This document shows positions 1 to 6,580 of a DNA stretch of 8,795 nt, in pieces. Position 1 is the stretch's first letter, and the number at the start of each line of letters is the position of its first letter. This stretch comes from Conexibacter sp. GTDB lineage: Bacteria > Actinomycetota > Thermoleophilia > Solirubrobacterales > Solirubrobacteraceae. A program made the translations under genes and the position numbers. The notes beneath the pieces were generated by a model that made no database searches, was not told where the DNA came from, and saw nothing but the letters and a program-made list of their open reading frames with translations. The DNA is taken from the NCBI GenBank assembly GCA_025964055.1, contig JAOPZP010000399.1:1-8795 (forward strand), given 5' to 3'.

Positions 1-2000
1 GCCACCTGCGCCACGTGGCTGCCGGTGATGCCGAGCTTCTCGAGCACTTCGGGGCCCGGCGCGCTCGCACCGAAGCGGTCGATGCCGACCGCGCGGTCGA
101 CCCAGCGCTCCCAGCCCATCGTGATCGCGGCCTCGACCGAGACGCGCGGCATCGTCGCCGGCAGCACCTCGTCGCGGTAGGAGTCGTCCTGCTGGGCGAA
201 GAGCTCCCAGGACGGCATCGACACGACGCGCGAGGCGATGCCGGCCTCGGCCAGCAGCTTCTGCGCCTCGATCGCGGTGTGGACCTCGGCGCCGGTGCCG
301 ACGAGCGTCACGCGCGCCTCGCCGTCGCCCGGCGAGACCACGTAGGCGCCCTTGCCCACGTCGTCGGGGTCGATGTCGAGGATCGGCAGGTCCTGCCGCG
401 AGAGCGCCATGACCGCGGGCCCCTCGAGGTCCTCGATGATCACGCGCCACGCCTCGGCGGTCTCGTTGGCGTCGGCGGGCCGGATGACCGTCAGGCCGGG
501 GATCGCGCGCAGCGCCGCGAGGTGCTCGACCGGCTGGTGGGTCGGGCCGTCCTCGCCGAGGCCGACCGAGTCGTGCGTGTAGATCCAGGCGACGCGCAGG
601 CCGGTCAGCGCGCTGAGCCGGATCGCGCCGCGCATGTAGTCGGCGAACTGCAGGAAGGTCGAGCCGTACGGGCGCAGGATGCCGCCGTGGGCCGCCATGC
701 CGTTGACCGCGCCGCCCATGCCGTGCTCGCGCACGCCCCAGAAGACGTTGCGCCCGGCCTTGGCCTTCGTGTAGCGCTCGGCGTCGCCGCCGGGGAACTC
801 GGTCTTCGTCGACTCCGAGAGATCGGCGGCGCCGCCGACCAGCGTCGGGACGAACGGCGACATCGCGGCCATGGCCTTCTGCCCGGCCGAGCGCGTCGCG
901 ATCTTCGGCTTGTCGCCCCAGTCGATCGAGCGCAGCGCCTCCTTGAGGCCCGGCAGCGGCCGGCCTCCGTAGGAGCCGCCGTCCCAGGCCAGGTCCCACT
1001 CCTGCGCGAGGTCCTCGTGCGCGGACTTCCACTCGCTGAGCCGCGACTCCCACTCGGTCTGCAGCGCGGCGCCACGCTCGGCGGCCTTGGCGAAGTCGGC
1101 GTAGACGTCGTCGGGAACGAAGAAGTGCGCGTCGGGATCCCAGCCCATCGCCTCCTTGGTGGCGCGGACCTCGTCCTCGCCCAGCGCGGCGCCGTGGGCC
1201 TTGCTCGTGCCCTGCTTGTTGGGCGACGGGTAGCCGATGATCGACTTGACGCGGATGAGCGTCGGCTTGTCGGTCTGGCGCTTGCCCTCCGTGATGGCGG
1301 CCTCCAGCGCGACGACGTCGTTGGCGTCGTGGACCTCGAGGACGTGCCACCCGTAGGCCTCGAAGCGCTGGCCGACGTTCTCGGTGTTGAAGCTGAGCGA
1401 CGTCGGTCCGTCGAGCGAGATCGAGTTGTCGTCGTACAGGTAGACGAGCCGGCCGAGGCCGTACTGCCCGGCGAGCGACGCCGCCTCCGCGGCGATGCCC
1501 TCCATCAGGTCGCCGTCGGAGACGATCGAGTAGACGTAGTGGTCCATGACCTCCTTGCCGTAGCGCTCGCGCAGGAAGCGCTCGGCGAGCGCCATGCCGA
1601 CACCGTTGGCGAAGCCCTGGCCGAGCGGGCCCGTGGTCACCTCGACGCCGGGGGTGACGTGCACGCGGTCGCGCTCCGGGTGACCGGGGGTGAGCGATCC
1701 CCACTGACGGAACTTCTTGAGCTGTTCGAGCGGCAGGTCGTAGCCCGAGAGGTGCAGGACGCTGTAGAGCAGCATCGACCCGTGGCCGGCGCTGAGCACG
1801 AAGCGGTCGCGGTCGGGCCACTCCGGGTCCTTCGGGTTGTGGTTCATGACCTTCGCGAACAGGACGTACGCGCTGGGAGCCATGCCCATCGGCAGACCGG
1901 GATGGCCGCTGTTGGCCTTCTGGACGCCGTCCATCGACAGCGTGCGGATGGTGTCGACGCTGAGCTGGTCGACCGAGGTGGAGGGAGTGGCGGCTTCCAT
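1..2000 (-). CDS. tkt: Transketolase (3' end cut by window edge)
   Basis: Thiamine-diphosphate enzyme of the non-oxidative pentose phosphate pathway; it moves two-carbon ketol units between sugar phosphates in the cytoplasm. The frame runs from ATG at 2000 to the window edge without a stop, giving 666 codons. Family members are usually about 660-700 residues, so only a short C-terminal tail is missing. Visible motifs: SGHPG (His33), AGHGS (His73, transketolase signature 1), the ThDP/metal motif SDGDLMEG (161-168) with YDDN ending at Asn192, KAHGA in the mid-region, the catalytic glutamate in REHGM (Glu425, matching the conserved Glu of E. coli TktA), and GEDGPTHQPVEH (His488, signature 2). 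The start fits a -10-like TAGGTT eight bases upstream, with no Shine-Dalgarno sequence. The dehydrogenase gene lies 106 bases upstream on the same strand. The family call is near certain. The opposite strand also carries a long open frame, which I treat as a composition artefact. Confidence 0.97.
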   Translation of the reverse strand, partial: MEAATPSTSVDQLSVDTIRTLSMDGVQKANSGHPGLPMGMAPSAYVLFAKVMNHNPKDPEWPDRDRFVLSAGHGSMLLYSVLHLSGYDLPLEQLKKFRQWGSLTPGHPERDRVHVTPGVEVTTGPLGQGFANGVGMALAERFLRERYGKEVMDHYVYSIVSDGDLMEGIAAEAASLAGQYGLGRLVYLYDDNSISLDGPTSLSFNTENVGQRFEAYGWHVLEVHDANDVVALEAAITEGKRQTDKPTLIRVKSIIGYPSPNKQGTSKAHGAALGEDEVRATKEAMGWDPDAHFFVPDDVYADFAKAAERGAALQTEWESRLSEWKSAHEDLAQEWDLAWDGGSYGGRPLPGLKEALRSIDWGDKPKIATRSAGQKAMAAMSPFVPTLVGGAADLSESTKTEFPGGDAERYTKAKAGRNVFWGVREHGMGGAVNGMAAHGGILRPYGSTFLQFADYMRGAIRLSALTGLRVAWIYTHDSVGLGEDGPTHQPVEHLAALRAIPGLTVIRPADANETAEAWRVIIEDLEGPAVMALSRQDLPILDIDPDDVGKGAYVVSPGDGEARVTLVGTGAEVHTAIEAQKLLAEAGIASRVVSMPSWELFAQQDDSYRDEVLPATMPRVSVEAAITMGWERWVDRAVGIDRFGASAPGPEVLEKLGITGSHVAQV

Positions 2001-2008
2001 AGCACGAC

Positions 2009-2014
2009 AACCTA
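2009..2014 (-). promoter_or_regulatory. -10-like element for tkt (leaderless)
   Basis: TAGGTT on the minus strand ends 8 bases before the tkt ATG, which places the expected transcription start almost at the start codon. No purine-rich Shine-Dalgarno sequence lies in between. A GGAAC stands 18 bases before GGTT, so an ECF-type sigma promoter is an alternative, but the match is weak. Confidence 0.5.
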
Positions 2015-2015
2015 C

Positions 2016-2038
2016 CCACCGAGGGGTGGCGTTCCACC
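2016..2038. repeat. Triple alternating CCACC/GGTGG repeat upstream of tkt
   Basis: On the plus strand the layout is CCACC-N4-GGTGG-N4-CCACC. The middle arm can pair with either flanking arm, each time with a four-base loop. The element sits just upstream of the tkt -10-like hexamer, where a -35 region or an upstream operator would lie. It could be a regulator site, or chance in GC-rich DNA, since the arms are only 5 bases long. Confidence 0.4.
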
Positions 2039-2106
2039 GTCGATCGGGCTCGCGATCGCCCGGTGGGGCGGGCGGCGGCACCGGTCCGCCGCGCGATCGC
2101 GACCGC

Positions 2107-2991
2107 CTACGGCGTGAGCTGCTTGGCCGGCTCGCCGGCGTCGAGCGCCGGGTCGGAGTGCGAGGCGCGCAGCTCGTAGGCGGCGCGGCGGCCCTCGTCG
2201 ACCTGGGCGAGCACCTGGTCGGCCTTCAGCGCGTGGCTCAGCGCCTCGCGCCCGCCGCGCGGAAGCAGGTTCATGACCTTGGTGATGCCGGCGACCGAGC
2301 GCGGGACGAAGACGTCGAAGCGCGCCTCCTTGAGCGCGGTGACGATCTCGTCCGCGACGTCGGAGGGCTGAACCTGCTTGACGCCGCGCGTCTCCTGCAG
2401 GCCCGCGGCCAGCTCGGTGTTGACGACGACCGGCATGACGCAGGAGACCTCGAGGTTCGTGTCGCGCAGCTCGGCGCGCAGCGCCTCCGAGAGGCCGACG
2501 ACGTAGTGCTTGGTGCCGCAGTACGTGCCGCCGCCGGGGAAGCCGCCCTTGCCGGCGGTCGAGGCGATGTTGACGATGTGGCCGCGGTTGCGCGGCAGCA
2601 TCCGCGGGACGATCTCCTTGACGCCGAACATCACGCCGTTGACGTTGATGTCGATCATGCGCTGGGTGGTGGCGTCGTCCTCCTCCCAGATGCGGTGGCC
2701 GACCTGCATGATCCCCGCGTTGTTGACGAGGACGTCGATCGGGCCGAGCTGCTCCTCGGCCGCGTCCAGGAAGCCCTTGACCGACTCGCGCTCGGTGACG
2801 TTGAGCGGGAGCGCGACGGTGCCGTGGCCGAGCTCCGCGGCGGTCTGCTGGGCGGTCGCGTGGTCGAGGTCGCCGATGGCCACCTTCATCCCCTCGCGCA
2901 CGAACGCCTCGGCGGTGGCGCGGCCGATGCCGCGGGCCCCACCGGTGATGGCGGCGACCTGGCCGGTGAGGATGCGGTGCTGCTTGGCCAT
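2107..2991 (-). CDS. Classical SDR-family NAD(P)-dependent oxidoreductase
   Basis: Short-chain dehydrogenase/reductase of 294 residues with one Rossmann fold, expected to interconvert an alcohol and a carbonyl in the cytoplasm; the substrate is unknown. Motifs in order: TGGARGIG (16-23, cofactor binding), Asp41 at the end of the second strand (GDLD, favouring NAD over NADP), NNAG (90-93), Asn116, Ser144 (NIAS), and YCGTK with Tyr157 and Lys161. The Asn-Ser-Tyr-Lys tetrad is complete. I chose ATG at 2991 because it puts the glycine motif at the normal distance from the N-terminus and has GAGAGG upstream. The frame stays open to 3411, but that stretch is antisense to the neighbouring oxidase. 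The gene is divergent from the GMC oxidase across 82 bases, so shared control is likely. It is followed by tkt on the same strand. Confidence 0.95.
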   Translation of the reverse strand: MAKQHRILTGQVAAITGGARGIGRATAEAFVREGMKVAIGDLDHATAQQTAAELGHGTVALPLNVTERESVKGFLDAAEEQLGPIDVLVNNAGIMQVGHRIWEEDDATTQRMIDINVNGVMFGVKEIVPRMLPRNRGHIVNIASTAGKGGFPGGGTYCGTKHYVVGLSEALRAELRDTNLEVSCVMPVVVNTELAAGLQETRGVKQVQPSDVADEIVTALKEARFDVFVPRSVAGITKVMNLLPRGGREALSHALKADQVLAQVDEGRRAAYELRASHSDPALDAGEPAKQLTP

Positions 2992-3002
2992 GGGACAGAC
3001 GA

Positions 3003-3008
3003 CCTCTC
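3003..3008 (-). promoter_or_regulatory. Possible ribosome binding site of the SDR gene
   Basis: GAGAGG on the minus strand, 11 bases before the ATG at 2991. The spacing is slightly long. It supports the 2991 start over upstream in-frame starts and marks this gene as leadered, unlike four other genes in the window. Confidence 0.4.
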
Positions 3009-3015
3009 GGGCAAA

Positions 3016-3033
3016 GGTGACGGGGGCGTCACC
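3016..3033. promoter_or_regulatory. Inverted repeat, candidate operator in the SDR/GMC divergent region
   Basis: GGTGACG-GGGG-CGTCACC is a perfect repeat with 7-base arms and a 4-base spacer. It overlaps the candidate -10 (TACGGT) of the SDR gene, and its centre lies near the predicted transcription start, a position typical of a repressor operator. It could instead form a hairpin at the 5' end of the SDR mRNA. Confidence 0.5.
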
Positions 3034-3036
3034 GTA
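3031..3036 (-). promoter_or_regulatory. Candidate -10 element of the SDR gene
   Basis: TACGGT on the minus strand, 39 bases before the SDR start codon, fits TANNNT. I see no convincing -35. It overlaps the inverted repeat at 3016-3033. Low confidence. Confidence 0.3.
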
Positions 3037-3061
3037 CCACCACGCGCTTGACCGCGCGAGG

Positions 3062-3067
3062 TAGGCT
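3062..3067 (+). promoter_or_regulatory. -10-like element of the GMC oxidase gene (leaderless)
   Basis: TAGGCT ends 6 bases before the GTG at 3074, so the transcript should begin at or next to the start codon. No Shine-Dalgarno sequence is present. A TTGACC at 3048-3053 is too close (8 bases) to be its -35. Confidence 0.55.
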
Positions 3068-3079
3068 GACACCGTGTCA
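3067..3079. promoter_or_regulatory. Palindrome over the GMC start codon, candidate operator
   Basis: TGACAC-C-GTGTCA is a perfect repeat with 6-base arms and a 1-base centre. It runs from the last base of the -10-like TAGGCT through the GTG start codon, so a bound protein would block initiation. It shares TGTCA/TGACA half-sites with the repeat before the PadR gene at 5137-5154, but in the opposite order. Confidence 0.5.
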
Positions 3080-5062
3080 ACTCCAGTCGCGGTCGTCCTC
3101 TCCGAGCTCCAGCTGGCCACCCTGCGCCGCCTGGTCGACACCTTCGCGCCGGAGGTCGCGGTCGACGACGACCCGACCGGGTTCTGGGCCCGCAAGGGCT
3201 CAGACGTCGGCGTCGACCAGGCCATCGCGCAGCAGCTCACGTCCGGCGCGGTCCCCGAGGACCAGGTCGAGGGCCTGCGCCAGCTGCTCGAGGCGCTGGC
3301 CGCCCAGGGCTTCGACGACGCGCCGCAGGACGTCCGGGAGCAGATCCTGCACGGCTTCATGGACGCCGACCCCGCCGCGCTGGCCGGGCTGAGCGGCCTG
3401 CGGGCGCTCACGTTCCTGTTGTTCTACGCCATCCCTGATCCGGCCACGGGCCGCAACCCGAACTGGGAGGCGATCGGCTATCCCGGCCCGCGCGCCGTGC
3501 CCCCGACGGACGCCGAGGCGCCGAAGACGATCCCGATCACGCGCCCGGACTCCGACGCGCTGCAGCTGACCGCCGACGTGGTGGTCGTCGGGTCGGGCTC
3601 GGGCGGCGGCGTGATCGCCGGCAAGCTGGCCGGCGCCGGCCGCGACGTCGTCGTGCTGGAGGCCGGCGGCTACTACAACGAGGCGGACTTCAACCAGCTC
3701 GAGCTCTGGGCCTACCAGAACCTCTACCGCGCGGGCGGGCTGTCGCAGACGGCCGAGGGCCAGGTCGCGCTGATGACCGGCGCCAACCTCGGCGGCGGAT
3801 CGACGGTCAACTGGACCAACTGCCTGCGGACCTACGACTGGGTGCGCGAGGAGTGGGAGCGCGACCACGGGCTGGAGGGCCTGAGCGGCGCGGCGTTCGA
3901 CCGCCACCTCGACGAGGTCAGCGCGCGGATCGGCGTCACCGACGCCTGCTCGGAGGCCAACGGGCCCAACCAGCGCGTGCTGGACGCCGCGGCGCGCATG
4001 GGCATCGACGCGCGCGCGATCACGCGCAACGCCGACCCCGCCAGGTACGACGCCGACCTCGCCGGGCTGATGGGCTTCGGCGACGTCACGGGCGCCAAGC
4101 AGGGGACGCTGAGGACCTACCTGCAGGACGCGGCGGACGCGGGCGCGCGGTTCGTCGTCAACTGCCGCGTCGAGCGCGTGCTGGTCGAGCACGGCCGGGC
4201 GGCCGGCGTCGAGGGGACGTACGTCGGCGCCGACGGCCGCGTCGCGCAGGTCGTGGTGCGGGCGCCGCAGGTCGTGGTCGCCGCGGGCGCGCTGGACACG
4301 CCCGCGCTGCTGCTGCGCTCCGCGATCGGCGGGCCGGCGGCCGGCGACTACCTGCGGCTGCACCCGGCGACCGCGGTCAACGGCGTCTACGCCGAGTCCC
4401 AGCAGGCGTGGTGGGGCCCGCCGCAGAGCGCATTGTCGATGGAGTACGCCAACCTGACCGACGGCTACGGCTACCTGGTCGAGACCTCGCACGCGTCGCC
4501 CGGGGTCACGGGCGCGTCGGTGCCGTGGGAGTCGGGCGCCCAGCACAAGGGCGACATGGCGCGCGGGCCGATCTCCGCGGCGATGGTGCTGCTGATCCGC
4601 GACCGCGGCCACGGGCGCGTGACGATCGATGCCGCCGGCAACCCGGTCCACACCTACCCGCTGTCGGACCCGCTGGACGTGGAGCACTTCCGCCACGGCC
4701 TGCGGACGATGGCGCTCATGCACGAGGCGGCGGGCGCGTCGGAGGTGCAGTCGCTGCACCGCAAGCGCCAGCAGTGGGTGCGCGGCGGCGGCGAGTCGAT
4801 CGAGGCGTTCGCCGACCGCATGTCGGCCGCGCCGCTCTCGCCCTACGAGCACGCGACCTTCTCGCTGCACCACATGGGCTCGGCCCGCATGGGCACCGAC
4901 CCCGCGACCTCGGTGGCGGGACCGTGGGGCGAGCTCCACGACGTCCCCGGCGTCTGGATCGGCGACGCCTCGGCCTTCCCGACGGCGAGCGGCACGAACC
5001 CGATGCTGACCACGATGGCCTTGGCGTCGCGGACGGCGGAGGCGGTGGAGGCGGCGTCGTAG
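3074..5062 (+). CDS. GMC-family FAD oxidoreductase, long-chain fatty alcohol oxidase type
   Basis: Flavoprotein of 662 residues expected to oxidise an alcohol, probably hydrophobic or long-chain, to the aldehyde. A helical N-terminal region (about 1-150) includes FWARKGSDVGV and RNPNWEAIGYPGPR, which I recognise from the long-chain alcohol oxidase subgroup rather than from choline or glucose oxidases. The FAD-binding GSGSGG lies at 173-178 with the ribose-binding Glu196 (LEAGG). A GMC signature region TGANLGGGSTVNW is at 235-247. The C-terminal active-site block has LHHMGSARMG (His599, His600) and GTNPML (Asn642), preceded by IGDASAFPTASG. All core motifs are intact. GTG at 3074 follows TAGGCT by six bases. 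No signal peptide is evident, so it is probably cytoplasmic or membrane-associated; the electron acceptor (oxygen or a carrier) cannot be read from sequence. It is divergent from the SDR gene and followed by the PadR gene. Confidence 0.93.
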   Translation: MSTPVAVVLSELQLATLRRLVDTFAPEVAVDDDPTGFWARKGSDVGVDQAIAQQLTSGAVPEDQVEGLRQLLEALAAQGFDDAPQDVREQILHGFMDADPAALAGLSGLRALTFLLFYAIPDPATGRNPNWEAIGYPGPRAVPPTDAEAPKTIPITRPDSDALQLTADVVVVGSGSGGGVIAGKLAGAGRDVVVLEAGGYYNEADFNQLELWAYQNLYRAGGLSQTAEGQVALMTGANLGGGSTVNWTNCLRTYDWVREEWERDHGLEGLSGAAFDRHLDEVSARIGVTDACSEANGPNQRVLDAAARMGIDARAITRNADPARYDADLAGLMGFGDVTGAKQGTLRTYLQDAADAGARFVVNCRVERVLVEHGRAAGVEGTYVGADGRVAQVVVRAPQVVVAAGALDTPALLLRSAIGGPAAGDYLRLHPATAVNGVYAESQQAWWGPPQSALSMEYANLTDGYGYLVETSHASPGVTGASVPWESGAQHKGDMARGPISAAMVLLIRDRGHGRVTIDAAGNPVHTYPLSDPLDVEHFRHGLRTMALMHEAAGASEVQSLHRKRQQWVRGGGESIEAFADRMSAAPLSPYEHATFSLHHMGSARMGTDPATSVAGPWGELHDVPGVWIGDASAFPTASGTNPMLTTMALASRTAEAVEAAS

Positions 5063-5068
5063 GGGCGC

Positions 5069-5085
5069 TGCCGGCGTGCCCGGCA
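5069..5085 (+). terminator. Weak hairpin after the GMC gene
   Basis: TGCCGG-CGTGC-CCGGCA forms a stem of 6 base pairs with a 5-base loop, starting 7 bases after the GMC stop codon. No T-run follows, so it would be a poor intrinsic terminator; it may only stabilise the 3' end. Confidence 0.3.
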
Positions 5086-5136
5086 CCCCGGGACCGCTCC
5101 GTCTTCACCTCCCCTTCATCACCAGTCGACTTGGAC

Positions 5137-5154
5137 ATGTCAAACTCCTGACAT
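5137..5154. promoter_or_regulatory. Perfect inverted repeat, candidate PadR operator
   Basis: ATGTCA-AACTCC-TGACAT has 6-base perfect arms and lies directly before the PadR coding region. Known PadR operators often have ATGT...ACAT ends with an 8-base centre; here the centre between those ends is 10 bases. The repeat fills the 17-base space between a weak -35-like TTGGAC (5131-5136) and a weak TACCGG (5154-5159), a good position for autorepression. It is the most AT-rich stretch nearby. Confidence 0.6.
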
Positions 5155-5719
5155 ACCGGCGCCCGTCCCACGCCGCCAAGTCCTCCGGCATGCCCTGCTC
5201 GGACTCCTGGCCGACCAACCCATGAGCGGCTATGAGCTGTCGAGCCGCTTCGAGGCCTCGGTCGGCAGCACGTGGTCGGCCGGGCACAGCCAGATCTACC
5301 CCGAGCTCGTGCGCCTGGCCGCGGACGGCCTGGTGGAGGCGGGCGAGCCGGGGCCGCGCGGGCGCAAGACGTACGCGGTCACCGCTGCCGGCCGCGACGC
5401 CGTGCAGGCGTGGCTCGCGGACACCGAGCCCGATCGCACGGTGCGCGACGAGGCTGCGCTGCGGACGTTCTTCCTCTGGCTCATGACGCCCGAGGCCGCG
5501 CGCGACCACGTGCAGGACGAGCTCGACGCCGCCGAGCAGTCGCTGGACGGCCTGCGCCTCCTGGCCGCCCGTCGCCGCCCCGCCACGCCAGCCGAGCGCT
5601 CCCAGCGGATCGCGCTGGAGGCCGGCCTGCGCACGACCCAGGCGCGGGTGGGCTGGGCGCGCTGGGCGCTGGAGCGCCTGGACGATCAGGCGGGGCGCGA
5701 CGACCACCCGCCCGGGTAG
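5153..5719 (+). CDS. PadR-family transcriptional regulator (start codon uncertain)
   Basis: Dimeric winged-helix DNA-binding regulator of 188 residues if read from ATA at 5153. PadR-type helix 1 (LRHALLGLLADQP) is encoded at 5183-5221, followed by MSGYELSSRFE, SHSQIYPEL-like HSQIYPELVRL and the wing RKTYAVT. The C-terminal half resembles the Vir_act_alpha_C dimerisation domain (FFLWLM, then a long helix ending in WARWALERL). The first ordinary start codon, ATG 5222, would remove helix 1. No in-frame ATG, GTG or TTG exists between the GMC stop (5062) and 5222. ATA 5153 or CTG 5195 are the near-cognate options, and ATG 5137 would need a +1 shift. I give 5153 because the length then matches the family. 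The gene is co-directional with the GMC gene and with the hydrolase 12 bases downstream. Autoregulation through the 5137-5154 repeat is likely. The ligand is unknown; many relatives respond to phenolics or drugs. Confidence 0.85.
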   Translation: MPAPVPRRQVLRHALLGLLADQPMSGYELSSRFEASVGSTWSAGHSQIYPELVRLAADGLVEAGEPGPRGRKTYAVTAAGRDAVQAWLADTEPDRTVRDEAALRTFFLWLMTPEAARDHVQDELDAAEQSLDGLRLLAARRRPATPAERSQRIALEAGLRTTQARVGWARWALERLDDQAGRDDHPPG

Positions 5720-5722
5720 CCT
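5717..5722 (+). promoter_or_regulatory. -10-like element of the hydrolase gene, overlapping the PadR stop
   Basis: TAGCCT lies 9 bases before ATG 5732; its first three bases are the PadR stop codon TAG. There is no Shine-Dalgarno sequence between it and the ATG. It could give the hydrolase its own near-leaderless transcript, or the gene may simply be read through from padR. Confidence 0.35.
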
Positions 5723-5731
5723 CGGACGCCC

Positions 5732-6580
5732 ATGCCCCACTTCGTGCACGGTGGTCATCGCCTCGCCTACACCGTCTACGGCGCCGGACCGCGCACGTGC
5801 GTGCTCCTGCACGGCCTCCTGCTCTCCCAGAAGATGCACCGGCCGCTGGCCAAGGCGCTGGCGCGACGCGGCAACCGGGTCGTCACGCTCGACCTCCTCG
5901 GCCACGGGCAGTCGGACCGCCCGCGCGACATGAGCGCCTACTCGATGCCGTTCTTCGGCGAGCAGGTGATCGCGCTGCTCGACCACCTCGAGCTCGACGA
6001 GGCCGTGCTGGCCGGCACGTCGCTGGGCGCCAACGCGACGCTCGAGGCGGCCGCCGCCCACCCCGATCGCGTGCGCGGCATGGTCGTCGAGATGCCCGTG
6101 CTCGACAACGCGCTGCTGGGCTGCGCCATCGCCTTCACGCCGCTGATGTGCGCGCTGACCTTCGGCGAGCCGGTGATGAAGGGCGTGTCGTGGCTCACCC
6201 GCCGCGTGCCGACCGGCGGCGTCTGGGGCGCCGAGATCCTGCTCGACACCGTCCGCCAGCAGCCGGGCCCGAGCGCGGCGGTCCTGCAGGGCCTGTTCTT
6301 CGGACGGGTCGCGCCGCACAAGGAGGTCCGCAAGACGATCGCGGCCCCGGCGCTCGTGATCGGCCACGACCGCGACCCCGTGCACCCCTTCAGCGACTCC
6401 GACGCGCTGGTGTCCGAGCTCCCCGACGCGCGCCTGCTGCGCGCGGACTCGCTGCTGGAGCTGCGGCTCTCCCCGGAGCGCCTGACGACCGAGATCGGCG
6501 AGTTCCTCGACGACTGCTGGAAGCCCCGTCGCACGGCCGGCGGGACCGCCCGGCGCCGGGGCGGCGCGACCGTCGCCTGA
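5732..6580 (+). CDS. Alpha/beta hydrolase-fold protein, catalytic His not in usual place
   Basis: Soluble alpha/beta hydrolase of 282 residues; the substrate is unknown (esters, lactones or epoxides are typical for the fold). Visible elements: oxyanion-hole LLHGLL (His27-Gly28), LDLLGHGQSD (53-62), nucleophile elbow GTSLG with Ser97, a cap-like helical region (about 125-190), and the acid strand VIGHDRDPVHP with Asp213 and Asp215. After the eighth strand, where GH normally supplies the catalytic histidine, the sequence is ADSLLELRLSPERL; no histidine occurs after His218. Either His218 substitutes, or the protein is not a standard Ser-Asp-His hydrolase. The C-terminal 20 or so residues are basic and low in complexity. 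It starts 12 bases after padR, and the two may be co-transcribed. No signal peptide or membrane segment is seen. Confidence 0.92.
   Translation: MPHFVHGGHRLAYTVYGAGPRTCVLLHGLLLSQKMHRPLAKALARRGNRVVTLDLLGHGQSDRPRDMSAYSMPFFGEQVIALLDHLELDEAVLAGTSLGANATLEAAAAHPDRVRGMVVEMPVLDNALLGCAIAFTPLMCALTFGEPVMKGVSWLTRRVPTGGVWGAEILLDTVRQQPGPSAAVLQGLFFGRVAPHKEVRKTIAAPALVIGHDRDPVHPFSDSDALVSELPDARLLRADSLLELRLSPERLTTEIGEFLDDCWKPRRTAGGTARRRGGATVA

Noticed and set aside
2052..2100. Two GCGATCGC octamers (2052-2059 and 2093-2100), like the cyanobacterial HIP1 repeat
   Set aside because: GC-rich palindromes are frequent by chance here, and nothing else suggests a cyanobacterium.
15..2117. A 700-residue open frame on the plus strand opposite transketolase
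   Set aside because: It is antisense to a clear transketolase, is rich in Arg, Gly, Ala and Val, shows no domain motif and has the composition expected of a shadow frame in high-GC coding DNA.
3048..3053. TTGACC as a -35 box for the GMC gene
   Set aside because: Only 8 bases separate it from TAGGCT, too few for a sigma-70-type promoter.
2992..3411. N-terminal extension of the SDR protein to a start at 3411
   Set aside because: The extension is antisense to the GMC gene, is low in complexity and would put the glycine motif far from the N-terminus; ATG 2991 fits the family.
3200..5086. A 628-residue minus-strand frame opposite the GMC oxidase
   Set aside because: Low-complexity Arg/Val/Ala/Gly shadow frame; the plus strand carries intact GMC motifs.
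5138..5143. TTGACA consensus -35 on the minus strand within the PadR repeat
   Set aside because: No TANNNT stands 16-18 bases downstream on that strand and no minus-strand gene follows.
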